Assembly: GCA_021464415.1 (NCBI GenBank)
Contig: CM038467.1
Span: 8,573,411-8,637,410, forward strand
Source of the DNA: Lonicera japonica
Lineage: Eukaryota > Streptophyta > Magnoliopsida > Dipsacales > Caprifoliaceae
Length of the DNA: 64,000 nt
Direction of reading: 5' to 3'
Below are positions 13,481 through 24,369 of this stretch, in pieces. Each line of letters starts with the position of its first letter. Position 1 is the first letter of the stretch. The position numbers and the translations under genes are program-made. Under the pieces are notes generated by a model that saw only the letters and a list, made by a program, of their open reading frames with translations, did not search any database and was not told the origin of the DNA.

Positions 13481-13996
13481 TATATTATTTATTATTGTTA
13501 TAATAATAATTATTATTGTTATAATAATAATAATTATTATTATTATCATAGTAAAATCTAGGAATTGTAATAATTATATTTAGTGATAAATAATTTTTAT
13601 TATGAAACATTTATTTACTTATTTTTTTAAAATTTTTCAGTTTTCATATTTACATCTATACTTAGTATATTTTAGTATTATGGAAGGAATAAGAAGAGGT
13701 TGCCCTATTTATTGTATTCTTTAATGTTTCTTTTTTATTTTTCTTTTTTGAAATTATTTTTTTAAGCATGAACTGAATTATGATTATTATTATAGCAAAA
13801 ATGCATCATTTTATCCGCATTATTTTGAGCTTTCACTGCTTTTATTATTTGAATTAATTGTGTGTTTTATTGTATAGTTAAAGCTATATTTTACATGAAT
13901 TTGTAATGATTTTATTCAATTTTTGTTCATTATTACATAATTTTTTTTAATAATAATTTAAATACCATCCCGTGCATCGCACGGATTTATAACTAG
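12789..13996 (+). mobile_element. Non-autonomous Helitron, 1208 bp
   Basis: Starts TCTAATAGTATAATA after an A (12788) and ends CTAG before a T (13997), the Helitron A^T insertion rule. A 3' hairpin CCGTGC-ATC-GCACGG lies at 13970-13984, 8 nt before CTAG. No Rep/helicase is present. The 5' region carries a second hairpin (ATTACGGAGGA / TCTTCCGTAAT) and is duplicated internally (next entry). Confidence 0.8.
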
Positions 13997-14640
13997 TATA
14001 TAGTTGTATTGCTCAGTAAATCAGAATAATGAAAAGTTATTAGCAAAATTGCTATTTGGCTTTGCAGGTGTAGATCCCTCGGAGAGTTTTTCCTTTATAA
14101 GCCCTATAATACCTTCAAATTCACCACACAGTAGTGGAGAAATCCCACAAATAATATTAATACTGTTTTGCGATGACAGAGAAAAGATTAATCTTACTGA
14201 TATAACATCAATCACTGGGAGCTCTTTTCTGTTGACTAACTTAAAAGCTAAATTGTCGGTTCAAATTGAGTGTCAAAAATTGCATTTAACACTGTTGTAA
14301 GTAAATCGTACATATTGACTAATGCATTTCTTGAAAAATGAGACCTAATTTCAGATCAACCAAATTAAACTATTTCTACAGCACTGACTCATTTATATCA
14401 TTTACAGAATATCAAAAGTACTCGATTGAACTCCATGATCAGCTTACTAAAGGATTGATTAGTAATAGAATGCACAAGGAAAAATCACACGTACATTCAA
14501 ATTTTTTTGGTTGATACACGCGATGCGTACAAATTAAATCCCATAATCAATTTAATTTTTTTTTTTTGGTGAACAATCAATTTAATTTTTTCCAAAAGAA
14601 AGAAAGTTAATTATATAGGTCCACGCACTTTATGATCTGT
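13997..14640. other. Intergenic, probably remaining gypsy LTR then the 3' flank of the transporter gene
   Basis: No coding stretch recognised. The left part could be the rest of the interrupted LTR. The right part must include the 3' UTR of the LHT gene, which ends its coding region at 14671. Confidence 0.4.
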
Positions 14641-14670
14641 GAAGCATAGTTTCCCCTTCAGCTCGATGAT

Positions 14671-16946
14671 TCAAGAGTAGAACTCGTAGGTCTTGGCTTG
14701 TATTATGATCTGTCTCAGTCCTCCAATAGGAGCTAAAATTGTCAATAACACACCAACTATTATGCAGAACTGAAATAACACAACAAGATTATTAGTACCA
14801 CGCTTATAATTTATATCTATAGACTCAGAGCCACAAGAAGAAAATGTGTCACGACATACCCAATTCGTGCACCAAGAAAGAGAAAACCTTCTAGGTTTGC
14901 GAATGGCAAGCCAAATGATGCATGGAATCTGCGGGGAAGAGAGAGGGGGGGGGGGGGTACACGCAAAGATTATCCAATTAATGCAAACATTAGTATTTCT
15001 GCATACGTAGGATCTTATAAGAGTAGAGTGGCTTACATAGTAAGTTGTTGGAGCAAATGCAAAGCCTCCAAAGAAGCTGAGAAGCCCACCAAAGAAAGGG
15101 AATGTCATTCCAAGGAACATCGTGAGAGCTGCATCCAAGAAAAGAACATAAGAGTGCTTAATTTAACATCAAATGAAATATAAACGAGTTTGGACTGTCT
15201 GAATTTTCAAAATAAAGAGACAAACAGGACTGTAACAGGGTTTACCAACGTAAGCCGTGCGACTAACAATGCGAAGTAATCGAGTCGGCTTGAATTTCAT
15301 TTTCAACACCAACCAAGACTCCACCATGTCAAAAACTGGTATTGCGTAAACCTAAGGACAGATTGAAAGAAAATATTCAATATCACAGTTATAACGGGAG
15401 ATAGGCAGAAAAACCGGTTACCTGATAACTTCCAATGACATGAAGCACAACGAACATGTTAGCAGCTGCAATAAGCCAAGCCGGTTTCTCGAGCGATAAG
15501 AGCACATTGTCTTCGACACTCTTACCGAACACCCAATAACCCACGAATGCAACGGGGAAGTAGCAGAGGGCCACAACAATATAAGCGAATATCACGCCTT
15601 TCCACATTGGTTTCTTTGAGGGGTTTTCGGGGGTAGAAGGCATTGTGGCCTGAATCTCAAGGACCACGTTGTGGCCCGCAAAGGCAAACGCGACATCTCC
15701 CAAGGCACTAATGAATTGGAAAACTCGTCCCGGAGTAGTTGAAGACCTTGGGGCGTAGCTCACATCTGGTTGTACCCCCCTGTGTACTGAAGCTGCCCAA
15801 GCTATGGTAGAGTAACTGCATAACAATAAGTGGCAATAGCGTCTTAAGTATTTACAGTAAAAGTGTCTTAAGTATTTTTGGTCGGCCCGGCGCAGATCCG
15901 CCCTTGCATGCAATCACAATGCATTTTCTTTTGCGCACACCAAAAGAAGGAAGGGAATACCTCAGGGACATGACAGCAGCGATGAGAGAGACGCCGGCGA
16001 TGGAGTTGAAATCAGGGAGATGAGAGAGAAAGAAGTGAACAGAGCCAAAGATCATGATAAAGTAAGTTGTTCTAATGGATTTGCAGTTGGGGCAGACAGT
16101 GTCATGGAACTTCTTCAAAGATTTGCCTCCAGTGACCATGTAAACTATGTTGACACCTACTTCCACCATTAGCTGTTGAGGTACAACTATCCAAAGCCCG
16201 AGTTTCTCGCCGAAGGCATGCTGGCCTAACTCATGATACCTGTCGAATCGCTTGCCGGGCACCATTTCATGCATCTCCACCATTTGCCATAGCGTGTACA
16301 GAGTGATAATCCATGATAATACCATTACTGTGATCCCTGGACCCCTAGAAAAAAAATAAAAAATACACAAGTTCATATATACTTTCAGATATTTCTTCAA
16401 GTGTTTTAAGAATTGAGACACCCCAAAGAAAATCCATATACATATTGGTATTTGAAACAATTTTGGGTTCTTGACTCTTACTAGATCTTTGTCTCTAATA
16501 CATTATCACAAAATGGGGAAGTTTATAAGCAACAAAATCTTGAACATTCATTTCTCAACCTTTTCAAATGCATTTGTTGACAATTTCTCTAAATTTAATA
16601 TTTTGCAAGTATTTAACTTTTCTAAATCACTTTGTGTGTGTGTAAATCTATATAGGATTATTCTGTTGTCAGGTAAATGAGACTACTGTCAGAGGAATGT
16701 CCAATTATAAAAGCACATGGCACAATCTTGAACAGCTGTGAGATAGATAAATAAATACCAGCCAAGCTGAGACATGCCATAAGGGAGGCCAAGTACACCA
16801 GCACCCACCATGGCAGTGACATTATGAAAAGCAGAGTACCACCAATTTGAATTCCGATTAGCGGTGATTGGTAGCCATTCATTCAATTCTTTTTCCCTTG
16901 CCGATTTTCTTCCCTTCTCTGTCTCTATTCCTACAGTTTCTACCAT
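14671..16946 (-). CDS. LHT1: Lysine/histidine transporter, LHT1-type amino acid-proton symporter
   Basis: Seven exons: 16946-16759, 16344-15961, 15815-15422, 15351-15246, 15128-15037, 14928-14860, 14769-14671 (1332 nt, 443 aa; Arabidopsis LHT1 has 446). All introns are GT-AG and frames join exactly. The protein is an Aa_trans (AAAP) carrier with about ten hydrophobic spans. Hallmarks are [20 protein letters not shown] in the first span, [34 protein letters not shown] and the C-terminal [17 protein letters not shown]. Known LHT1 proteins import neutral, acidic and basic amino acids, and the ethylene precursor ACC, across the plasma membrane with protons. The family contains several paralogs, so the exact ortholog number is less certain than the LHT class. 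A run of 13 C lies in the polypyrimidine tract before exon 6. Confidence 0.93.
14945..14957 (+). repeat. Homopolymer G13 (C13 on the gene strand)
   Basis: It lies in LHT intron 5, ending 17 bp from the acceptor AG (14930-14929), inside the polypyrimidine tract. Confidence 0.9.
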
Positions 16947-17060
16947 TTTCCTTTTCCTTTCTCTTTTTTTGTTCCCTTTTTTTTTCCCTCTCCAAACACT
17001 AAATGCTCATATTATAAAACCAAGAGCAATAATAATAATGATGAACGGTTTCTTTTGGTA

Positions 17061-17071
17061 TGATTTTATAT
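17061..17071 (-). promoter_or_regulatory. Probable TATA box of the LHT gene
   Basis: On the minus strand CATATAAAAT lies about 120 bp before the ATG. The intervening leader is pyrimidine/purine skewed. Position and consensus only. Confidence 0.45.
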
Positions 17072-17099
17072 GAGATTGTGTGGGGGCAATTTCTATTAA

Positions 17100-18050
17100 G
17101 AACCGAAAATGTGGCTTCCCCACTTTATTTGCAGCTCTTATGGGTCCCTTTTAACGAACTAGTCAATTCTTACCAATATTCTCTCTCTTTTTAAACTTGG
17201 TTGGTCCCTTTTTCTATTATTAGAAGATTCAACCTTTTTTTCTCTTTTATTTTTTTTTTGTTTTTTTTGCTGAGAGAGAGTATTCAGATTGAATCCATCT
17301 TAAAATTTATCAAATTATATACCGAAATTTAAATGGGAAATTATTAATTAATCATGAAAGATTTTATTTGATAGAAATAATGATATTCAGGGAAATACAA
17401 ACTTTACATTCCTTAATATATAAATTAGAATTTTCTTTGAAACATAATTATAAACCGCCCTGAATTACAATATTTCTTTATCTTTTATTTTAGAATTTAT
17501 TTATAGAATCAATAATTGGAAAAGGCAAAATGAAAATGTTATCCTTACTTTCGCATGCTAAAAACATGCAAAGATTTAACTTTATCTATCCTAGAATCAG
17601 AATCCTAATTGTAGTTCCCAACAGAATAGGATGTCCAAACTCACAATAAAAGGGCTTCTCCCCAGATTTGACCGTCATAAAATAAACTTCACTCTTGTTT
17701 TATTTTATATTCAATTCGCAAGCCCCTCAACAAATCCATTAGGTTTTTGGTCTTCTTTCTACTCAAAGAGACTAAATAAGGCAAATCTTTTAGCTAGCTA
17801 TACGCGAACAAACTTCATGGTGTACATTTGAAATGTCTAAGATAATATTACTTAATTTACATGAAAATTTGAACATTTAACCTTTCAAAAGAAATTAAAT
17901 AATGTTTTCGGTTCATACAATATATAGATGCTTTAGAAGGACGATTCTTGGTCTCGATTATACAGTGGAGTAAGTAAATATCGCCTGATTACAAATAAAA
18001 TTTCAACACAAACCTAACAAGGCTAGAAAATGGATGTACCAGCAGTTTAG
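17100..18050. other. Intergenic between the LHT gene and the downstream coiled-coil gene
   Basis: AT-rich; no coding or repeat structure recognised. It contains the upstream flank of LHT (left) and the 3' flank of the 18057-23172 gene (right). Confidence 0.5.
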
Positions 18051-18056
18051 AAAATG

Positions 18057-21000
18057 TTACAGGACTTGGTTACAAAGCAATAGTCCACCTGAACTAATTC
18101 GACGTCGTTCACTCCATATTTCAAACAATAGTTCTTCCTTCTTTTGAACCATAATATACTCATCCACGTCAAACCTTTTTCTCGATTTGCTTCCACCCTT
18201 TTCTCCGTTATTTACTAAATGGCTGTCGACAGTTCCCGGACTCCAACTCCCATGGCCACTAGTGGGGGTATGACTGCTCAAGTCCTGTATCAAGACCAGA
18301 AAATAAAAGTCAAATGACACAAACCATATATCATCTATATTATAAGAAAAAGAATCATCTCATCACCAAATTATCTAATCAATAGTCCACATTAATTTAC
18401 AAAAAAAAAGAAAAAATTTAGACCATTAAATGTGTTTTCAACCCATCAAATCAAGAAAGTCAAAAACTTTTTATCTCACTTATACCACCAATTTTAATCT
18501 CTTATCTTTTTTTCTCTATCAATTTTTATGAAATTCAAAACAAATCATGTAAGAAATTGTATATTTAAAATTTACCAATAAAAGTTTGTATATTTAAAAT
18601 TGTATATATAAAGTTACGTGTAAGACAAAATTTGTATATTTAAAATTATAATCCACTTTTCTTTCTCTTATTATACAATTTCCACATTACTCTTAAAACT
18701 ATTTCATTTTTTCTAGCGGCAATTTTCTATCTATATTATAAGATGTATTTTTTTCTTTATTTTGTTATTATTAACTAATGGTCAAAATTTGTTTACAAAC
18801 TAAAAGGAAATGTAAACCCTTTAGATGTGTTTTCCGCTCACAATTTTTTTTATAAATGCAAGAACACTCTCTCTCTCACCAAATATATATATATATATAT
18901 ATTCTCTCTTTCTTAAGATTTTCATGACTAAAAACCCATCAAAATACTTGAGATTTTCTACTCTCTTTGTTGTTTACTCTTTTGAAAGAATATAATATTT
19001 TGTGGTTTACTTTTTTTATTTTATTTTAAAAAGGTATATATATGGGTGCTCATTTTTTATTAGCAATTATTAACTCATTTAGTTGGAGATCGTAGCTTTA
19101 TTTTATGATATACATATTTAGTTGAGGATCCGATAATTATTTGTTTTAGTAGCAGCCTAAGTTAAGAATAGTGCATATGTTTTTGAATTTTTCCCTTTAT
19201 GTGTGTTGAATATCCATTTTATAGTCAATAGGAATATGAATAAAAACGTTTCCATGCATGCATGTGAGTTTTATACTTTTTTGATATCTCTGTATAATAT
19301 TATTTTGTTCGGTTTTTATTCTCCCCCTTCCCTCTTTTGATGTATGTGAGTTTTGTTAACCGCCCTAACGTTGTCTACCATTTTATCACTAAAACTAACC
19401 ATTTTATAGTCAAATTAATATGCTTTTTCATTCACAATTCAAGATTTGGCAAAAAACACCCGTAAACCCCACCTAATGTCATTTTTATCTTATCTATGAT
19501 AGTTTATTATGTGAATTTAGTAAAATTGACATGTACAATTCAAACATTGGGTCTTTGGTGATGTGATGGTTCTTTTCCTTATAATATAGATAGTTTATTA
19601 TGTGAATTTAGTAATATTGACATGTACAATTCGAACATTGGGTCTCTTTATTTGTATTTAATATTTTTTTATTTCACCGTGCTGGACGGCACGGGCAATA
19701 CCTAGTATAAAATATGGATTGGATTTTAGTTAATCAGTTGTTCAAATAAAAAATTTAGTTAAAATACGTGACGATACTATTCAACATTTTATTTTTCTTG
19801 AATATTTTTATTACCTGAGCTGAAGGATTCATCTTATTCTTGCTTAGAATAGGCGAACCATCATTACTTGTCTCCCATTGCAACCAAGGCAAACTAACAC
19901 CTTCCATTTCCACAGGAAGTGAACTATATCTTGCTGGATTTTGACAAGTTTCTATTTCCCCGTAATTTGTTGCAGTCCCTTTTGGCTTTGTTATTCCACC
20001 TAAACTTGAACTTGCATCACTCCTTTCTCCATCAAACGAAGAAATATCTGTATCTTCAACATTTGATAGGAAATCCTCAAAATATTTCTCCGCCTCTTCG
20101 GTCAATCGCTTAGACATCCTGTTTCTGTCACTACTCCTCTAGAAGATTTCGAAATTGTTAACATTATTCTATATCCATTCCCATCAGCCATGCCACTATC
20201 ACAAGCTCAAGCTCAAATTAAAGGAAAAATAGTGAAAGAAATGCAAAACCAACAAAAGAAAAAAACCCAAAAAAGAGAATTATACCTTTCTGGATTGTAA
20301 TGGCTTTTGTGCGACAGAGGATCTCTTAGAATCAGGAAGCAGTTCTCTCACAATCTTCGAGAGTTCTTTGCCTCGTTGCTCCTCTAGCACAATCTCAGCT
20401 AATAGATCTTGTTTACGCTTCACTGACTACAAAGATGATATCCAGCTACAAATCTTATCGATAATTACAAAAGAACACAGCAGCAATTAAGAAACTCAAA
20501 TGGACTAGAATTTTCTGTTTCTTATCAGTTGGGTAAGTTTCATATTATGTGCCTAATTCTGTTATCTCAAGAAATATATCCTTTCACTACCAAAGGTAAA
20601 GGTTTTTTTGTGGGGCAATATTAATGTGGGCATCCATAGGAAAAGTACCAGGCTTGACAAATAAACCTACGCGCAATAAGCATTTGTGTGGAAGTTATAT
20701 TCAACTTTTACAGTAGGTGTAAGATGGTTAAACAGTGTTCCGAAAATGCCTTTTACGATATTAGCGTGTAAGGTCTTAATACCATCGACACTACCAACTT
20801 TAGAGTATGCGCTAATGTTGGATAAATATTTTGGTAATTTGCAGTACAATATCTTAATTTTTCGCTACACAGACAAGTGAACAAAGAGAAACAATAGGGA
20901 AAAAAACCATTTCCCTCTAATCCAAATAATAGCAGTAGCTACAAATGGATAGAGTAGTTGGAAGAGATCATTGAGGTATCACAGTTGCACTCAAATGTCT

Positions 21001-23172
21001 CTTCGAACAACAGTAAACCTACAAGTTTTTAATGGTGTAATCTATTGTGAATGATCCATATTCACCCCCTGGAAGTTTTCCTTAACGAGGAAATCAGACA
21101 TTGAATAGATCATTGCAGCATGAATAACAATGTGAGAAATGCTTGCCTGTTCTAATTTTGTGGCATAATTTTTTGTCATTGCAGAAACAACCTGAGGTAC
21201 ATCAGAGTTGCCACTTGGCAACGGAGAAGTTCTCATAGTTGCCTGTATAAAGAAAAACCAACTTTCATTAAAAAAAATGATGCAACAATTTTGCAAACCT
21301 ACTAAAAAACAAATCAAGGTTGGAAAGATGACTAGCAAAATGCTAAATTATAACAGACCTGTTCAAGTTCTGTCTTAATCTCTTCAACAGCATGTCTAAG
21401 CTCTTTCCGCATTGCTTCATACAACCCACTGTTCATATCATCCGCAATGGGGTGCTTTACCTGACCAGTATCATTACATAAGAATGGAGGAGTTGTAAAA
21501 GGAAACAGAATTGTAAAAATGCTCACAAAAAGTTAAACTGTTACTTTAAAAGCAACCAACCTTTTGTGCAAAAACTGCTCGAATAGTCTTCTCAGCCCCT
21601 TTCTTACCAAAACAAGTATCCCTTGCTTCGTCATCTGTAAGTGCTGAAGACTGGCTCTGAGTGCCAGAAAGTGGAGTTTAAAGTTATATATAGTTTAAAC
21701 AATAAATGAAGATGATCAGTTTTTGTTCAAAATTTCAATCCATTGTTTCTTCAACTATACAGCTACAAGCAAAAAATATTCATGAGGGGGAAAAAGACAA
21801 GAAGCAAACATCAAGACTCATAGACAATTCATAGATAACTCTTACCGAGTAGCCATCGTATGACTTTACTAGATCTTTTTGGCTAACAGACCGCCACAAT
21901 CGTCGATTAGCTAGAGCCGGTGGCTTCTGCGACAAGGCCCTCTGGCTATTGCCGCTGCTAAAACTCTTCCCGTTAGCATGATTGCTAAAATTCCTAGAGT
22001 GGTCTATATCACTCTGTCATAAAAAAATGATTTGATTAATTTAAGTAAATGTAACAAGCAAACGGGTGAAAGGAAATAATTTAATCATGTATAAAAATAA
22101 TAAAGAAACGGTCAATAATCCTAAAAGTTATGTTCTCGTCAAAATATCCATGGAAGCATCCAGAACCTACTGATAGACTAAGTAACATTGGTCTTTGCGA
22201 GGTTCTATTAAGGGTACTCCTCAAAATTCTTGCAGGATTGCATTTGTAAGTTTGTACCTTCCCCTTTTCCTTTTATGCAATTTCAATAACCATTGAAAAT
22301 AAACTGCAGGTCCTATATAAGCTTTCCACTGATAACAATGCTATCTTTTTAGGAAGAGTATATGTACTTGTAACAATAACTTTCCAGTGAATGACCATTT
22401 TATTTAGGATTAGTTTGAGAGTGTAAACCAATCATGTGATCATGAATAGTATTAGGTCATCAGGTTGTTCCATTTCATACAGTTCCCAGGCGTTCGTTAA
22501 GATGAACCACCACTGTTGTTTGAGTAATTCTCATGCAATTGCAAATTCTCTTGTTTTTATAGTGTATTGTTAACTTTCGAGTTAAATATTCAATTCCGGC
22601 AGGGGAAAATCACAGTAAAGATATAAAAGGAAAAGCAATAGAATTTTAACCTCAGAATCACTAATCTGATACCGAGCCACCGAAACTGACCTCCTCCTTC
22701 TCGAATTAGAAACCGGAACAACAACCCTCGCAGCAGCAGCAGCAGTAGAAGCGTTGCCAACACTGCCCTTTCCATTATGTCTGGAAACTGACCTCCCCCG
22801 TCTCTGAGCCGACACCGTTGTACTAGTGGAACGACTAATCTCAGAACTACGACGAGAGGATCGGCCTCTATCATTATCTTCCTCTTCACTAAAATTCAAG
22901 GAGTCCTTGGTAGGAAAAAAATGGATAGCGAGATCGTCGAGGCAGATTTCAGGAAATTCCGATCCTCTTACTGTATTCACAAATCTACTACCTCTCGTCG
23001 CCTGAGTATCTCCGAAGTCAGGTTCCGGTTGAGGCATCCTCGAGAATCGACTGAGACTTCTAGAGCGGCGGTGAGCTCTGTGGGAGGAACCGGCGGAGGA
23101 GTCTTCTTGGGGCTTTGACGTTGTAGCGATGGGAGTTCTCTTAGTCGTTGATTTGAACGCCGAGGTCGCCAT
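18057..23172 (-). CDS. Conserved plant Ser/Arg-rich coiled-coil protein, function unknown
   Basis: Eight exons: 23172-22651, 22013-21846, 21656-21561, 21460-21359, 21242-21147, 20426-20286, 20138-19815, 18284-18057 (1677 nt, 558 aa), all phase 0. The N-terminal third is basic and rich in Ser/Arg (HRRSRSLSRFSR, RRRRSVSVARYQISDSE), followed by SQKDLVKSYDGYS and LTDDEARD. The middle is helical and charged (MNSGLYEAMRKELRHAVEEI, KRKQDLLAEIVLEEQRGKEL) and probably coiled coil. Next come RMSKRLTEEAEKYFEDFLSN, VEDTDISSFDGERSD and LPWLQWETSNDGSP, which I recognise as conserved among plant proteins of one uncharacterised family. No catalytic motif is seen. The fifth intron appears to use a GC donor (CAG|GCAAGC, 21146). 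The last intron (18285-19814) is mostly a Helitron. The SR-like region invites a splicing or cytoskeletal guess, but nothing shows it. Confidence 0.88.
18334..19705 (+). mobile_element. Non-autonomous Helitron, 1372 bp, inside the last intron of the coiled-coil gene
   Basis: Starts TCTATATTATAAGAAAAAG after A (18333) and ends CTAG before T (19706). The 3' hairpin is CCGTGC...GGCACGG at about 19676-19694, followed by GCAATAC and CTAG. Related starts occur inside it: a direct copy at about 18729 (ATCTATATTATAAGATG) and an inverted copy of the first ~40 bp at about 19549-19592. It lies antisense to the host gene, between the exon 7 donor and the exon 8 acceptor. No protein-coding capacity was seen. 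Confidence 0.78.
19498..19644 (+). repeat. 90-bp period tandem repeat inside the Helitron
   Basis: A 57-bp block beginning GATAGTTTATTATGTGAATT occurs at 19498-19554 and 19588-19644 with two differences. The inverted Helitron start lies between the copies. Confidence 0.85.
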
Positions 23173-23179
23173 ATCATAG

Positions 23180-23700
23180 CGGTGGTTATATATATATATA
23201 AATAAATAAATAAATTGTTGTCTAGACTAGAGGGGAAAAATTAGGGTTTCTAGCTGGCAGGCCATTTTGAGTAGGAGAGATAAACCATAGTTGAATTGTA
23301 GTGCGAGAAAACTGTGATTGTGTGTGTGGGTGTGGGGGGAGGGGTGTATAAAAGAGAAGCTGACGGCTTTCCTCACCTCACCTCACCTCACGAGGAACAG
23401 ATGAGACAGTGAAGAAGGGATTGGGTAGCGGAGGGACCGAAATTCGGGGAAAAGAAAGATTTGAAAACAAAGCGGGTAGGTAGGTGTAGCTGTTTTTTTA
23501 TTTATATTTTATATTATTATATTTGATTATTTGAACAAACAATATTTGCGTTGCGCTGCGTTTGCTTTGCATAAGTAAATTTATTATTATGACTGTCACA
23601 GACTCATAATAATAAACGATTGCATGAATGATACTAGTACTACTATCTTCCTACCGCCAATTCAAGTCTCGTTTGATTCATACAAAAAAAAATTAATTCT
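23180..23700. other. Upstream region of the coiled-coil gene
   Basis: It contains an AT run at 23188-23215, CCTCA-type tandem units near 23372-23392 and then AT-rich DNA. No clear TATA box was found at a normal distance on the minus strand. Confidence 0.5.
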
Positions 23701-23739
23701 CTTAAGGTGAAAAAATAAATTTTTATCAAGGTTTTTTTT

Positions 23740-23900
23740 TTTGTTTTTTGTGTTTGATGAAGTAAGAAAAGTATTTAGGTAAGGTATTATTGTCTAAAAT
23801 TTTTGTAATAAATGTTTGAAAATTACATGGAAAAATCAATCCCATGAATTTTGAGAGGAATTGTTTTACCCCTTATTTTTTTCTCTCTCAAAAAAGTGTT
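23740..23900. repeat. Dispersed repeat, copy 1
   Basis: About 160 bp containing GTATTTAGGTAAGG and AAAATCAATCCCATG aligns by eye with 46807-46965. A non-coding MITE-like family is likely, but its ends were not fixed. Confidence 0.6.
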
Positions 23901-23977
23901 TTCAGAATTTATACTTACCAAACAAAGAAAAAAAAAGACTTTCCTTTTCGGAGCCCTAAAATCCGTGGCCTTGGCCA

Positions 23978-24366
23978 TCTCCAATGGTGTTTTCTATTTT
24001 TGCATTTCTATCCTATGTGTCAATATTATTTTATAATATTTCTATATCTATTGGCAATATATTTATATTGGTGTAGAATGATAGAAAATATGGTCTCCAA
24101 TGGTGATTTCTATTGTTCAATTTCTTCATTACTTTGTCCCCTATTTAATGAAGAGAGAGAATTAGTGGGTGTACAACAACCAATGAAAATTTGCCATGTC
24201 ACATAGAGAATTTCTATCACCATTTCTACATGTATTCTTACTCATAAAACGAGTATAGTTCTTAAGAAAAGAACCATTTCTACATGTAGAAATGGTGATA
24301 GAAATTCCCAATCCCAATAGACTTCCACCTAGAATAGAAATAGAGATAGAAATGCCCATTAGAGAA
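23978..24366. mobile_element. MITE-like foldback element
   Basis: Imperfect terminal inverted repeats: CATCTCCAATGGTG...TTTCTA on the left and ATAGAAATGCCCATTAGAGA on the right. The phrase CTCCAATGG recurs inside. It contains a perfect 27-bp inverted repeat at 24208-24234 / 24281-24307. There are no coding features. The superfamily is not assigned. Confidence 0.55.
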
Positions 24367-24369
24367 GAT

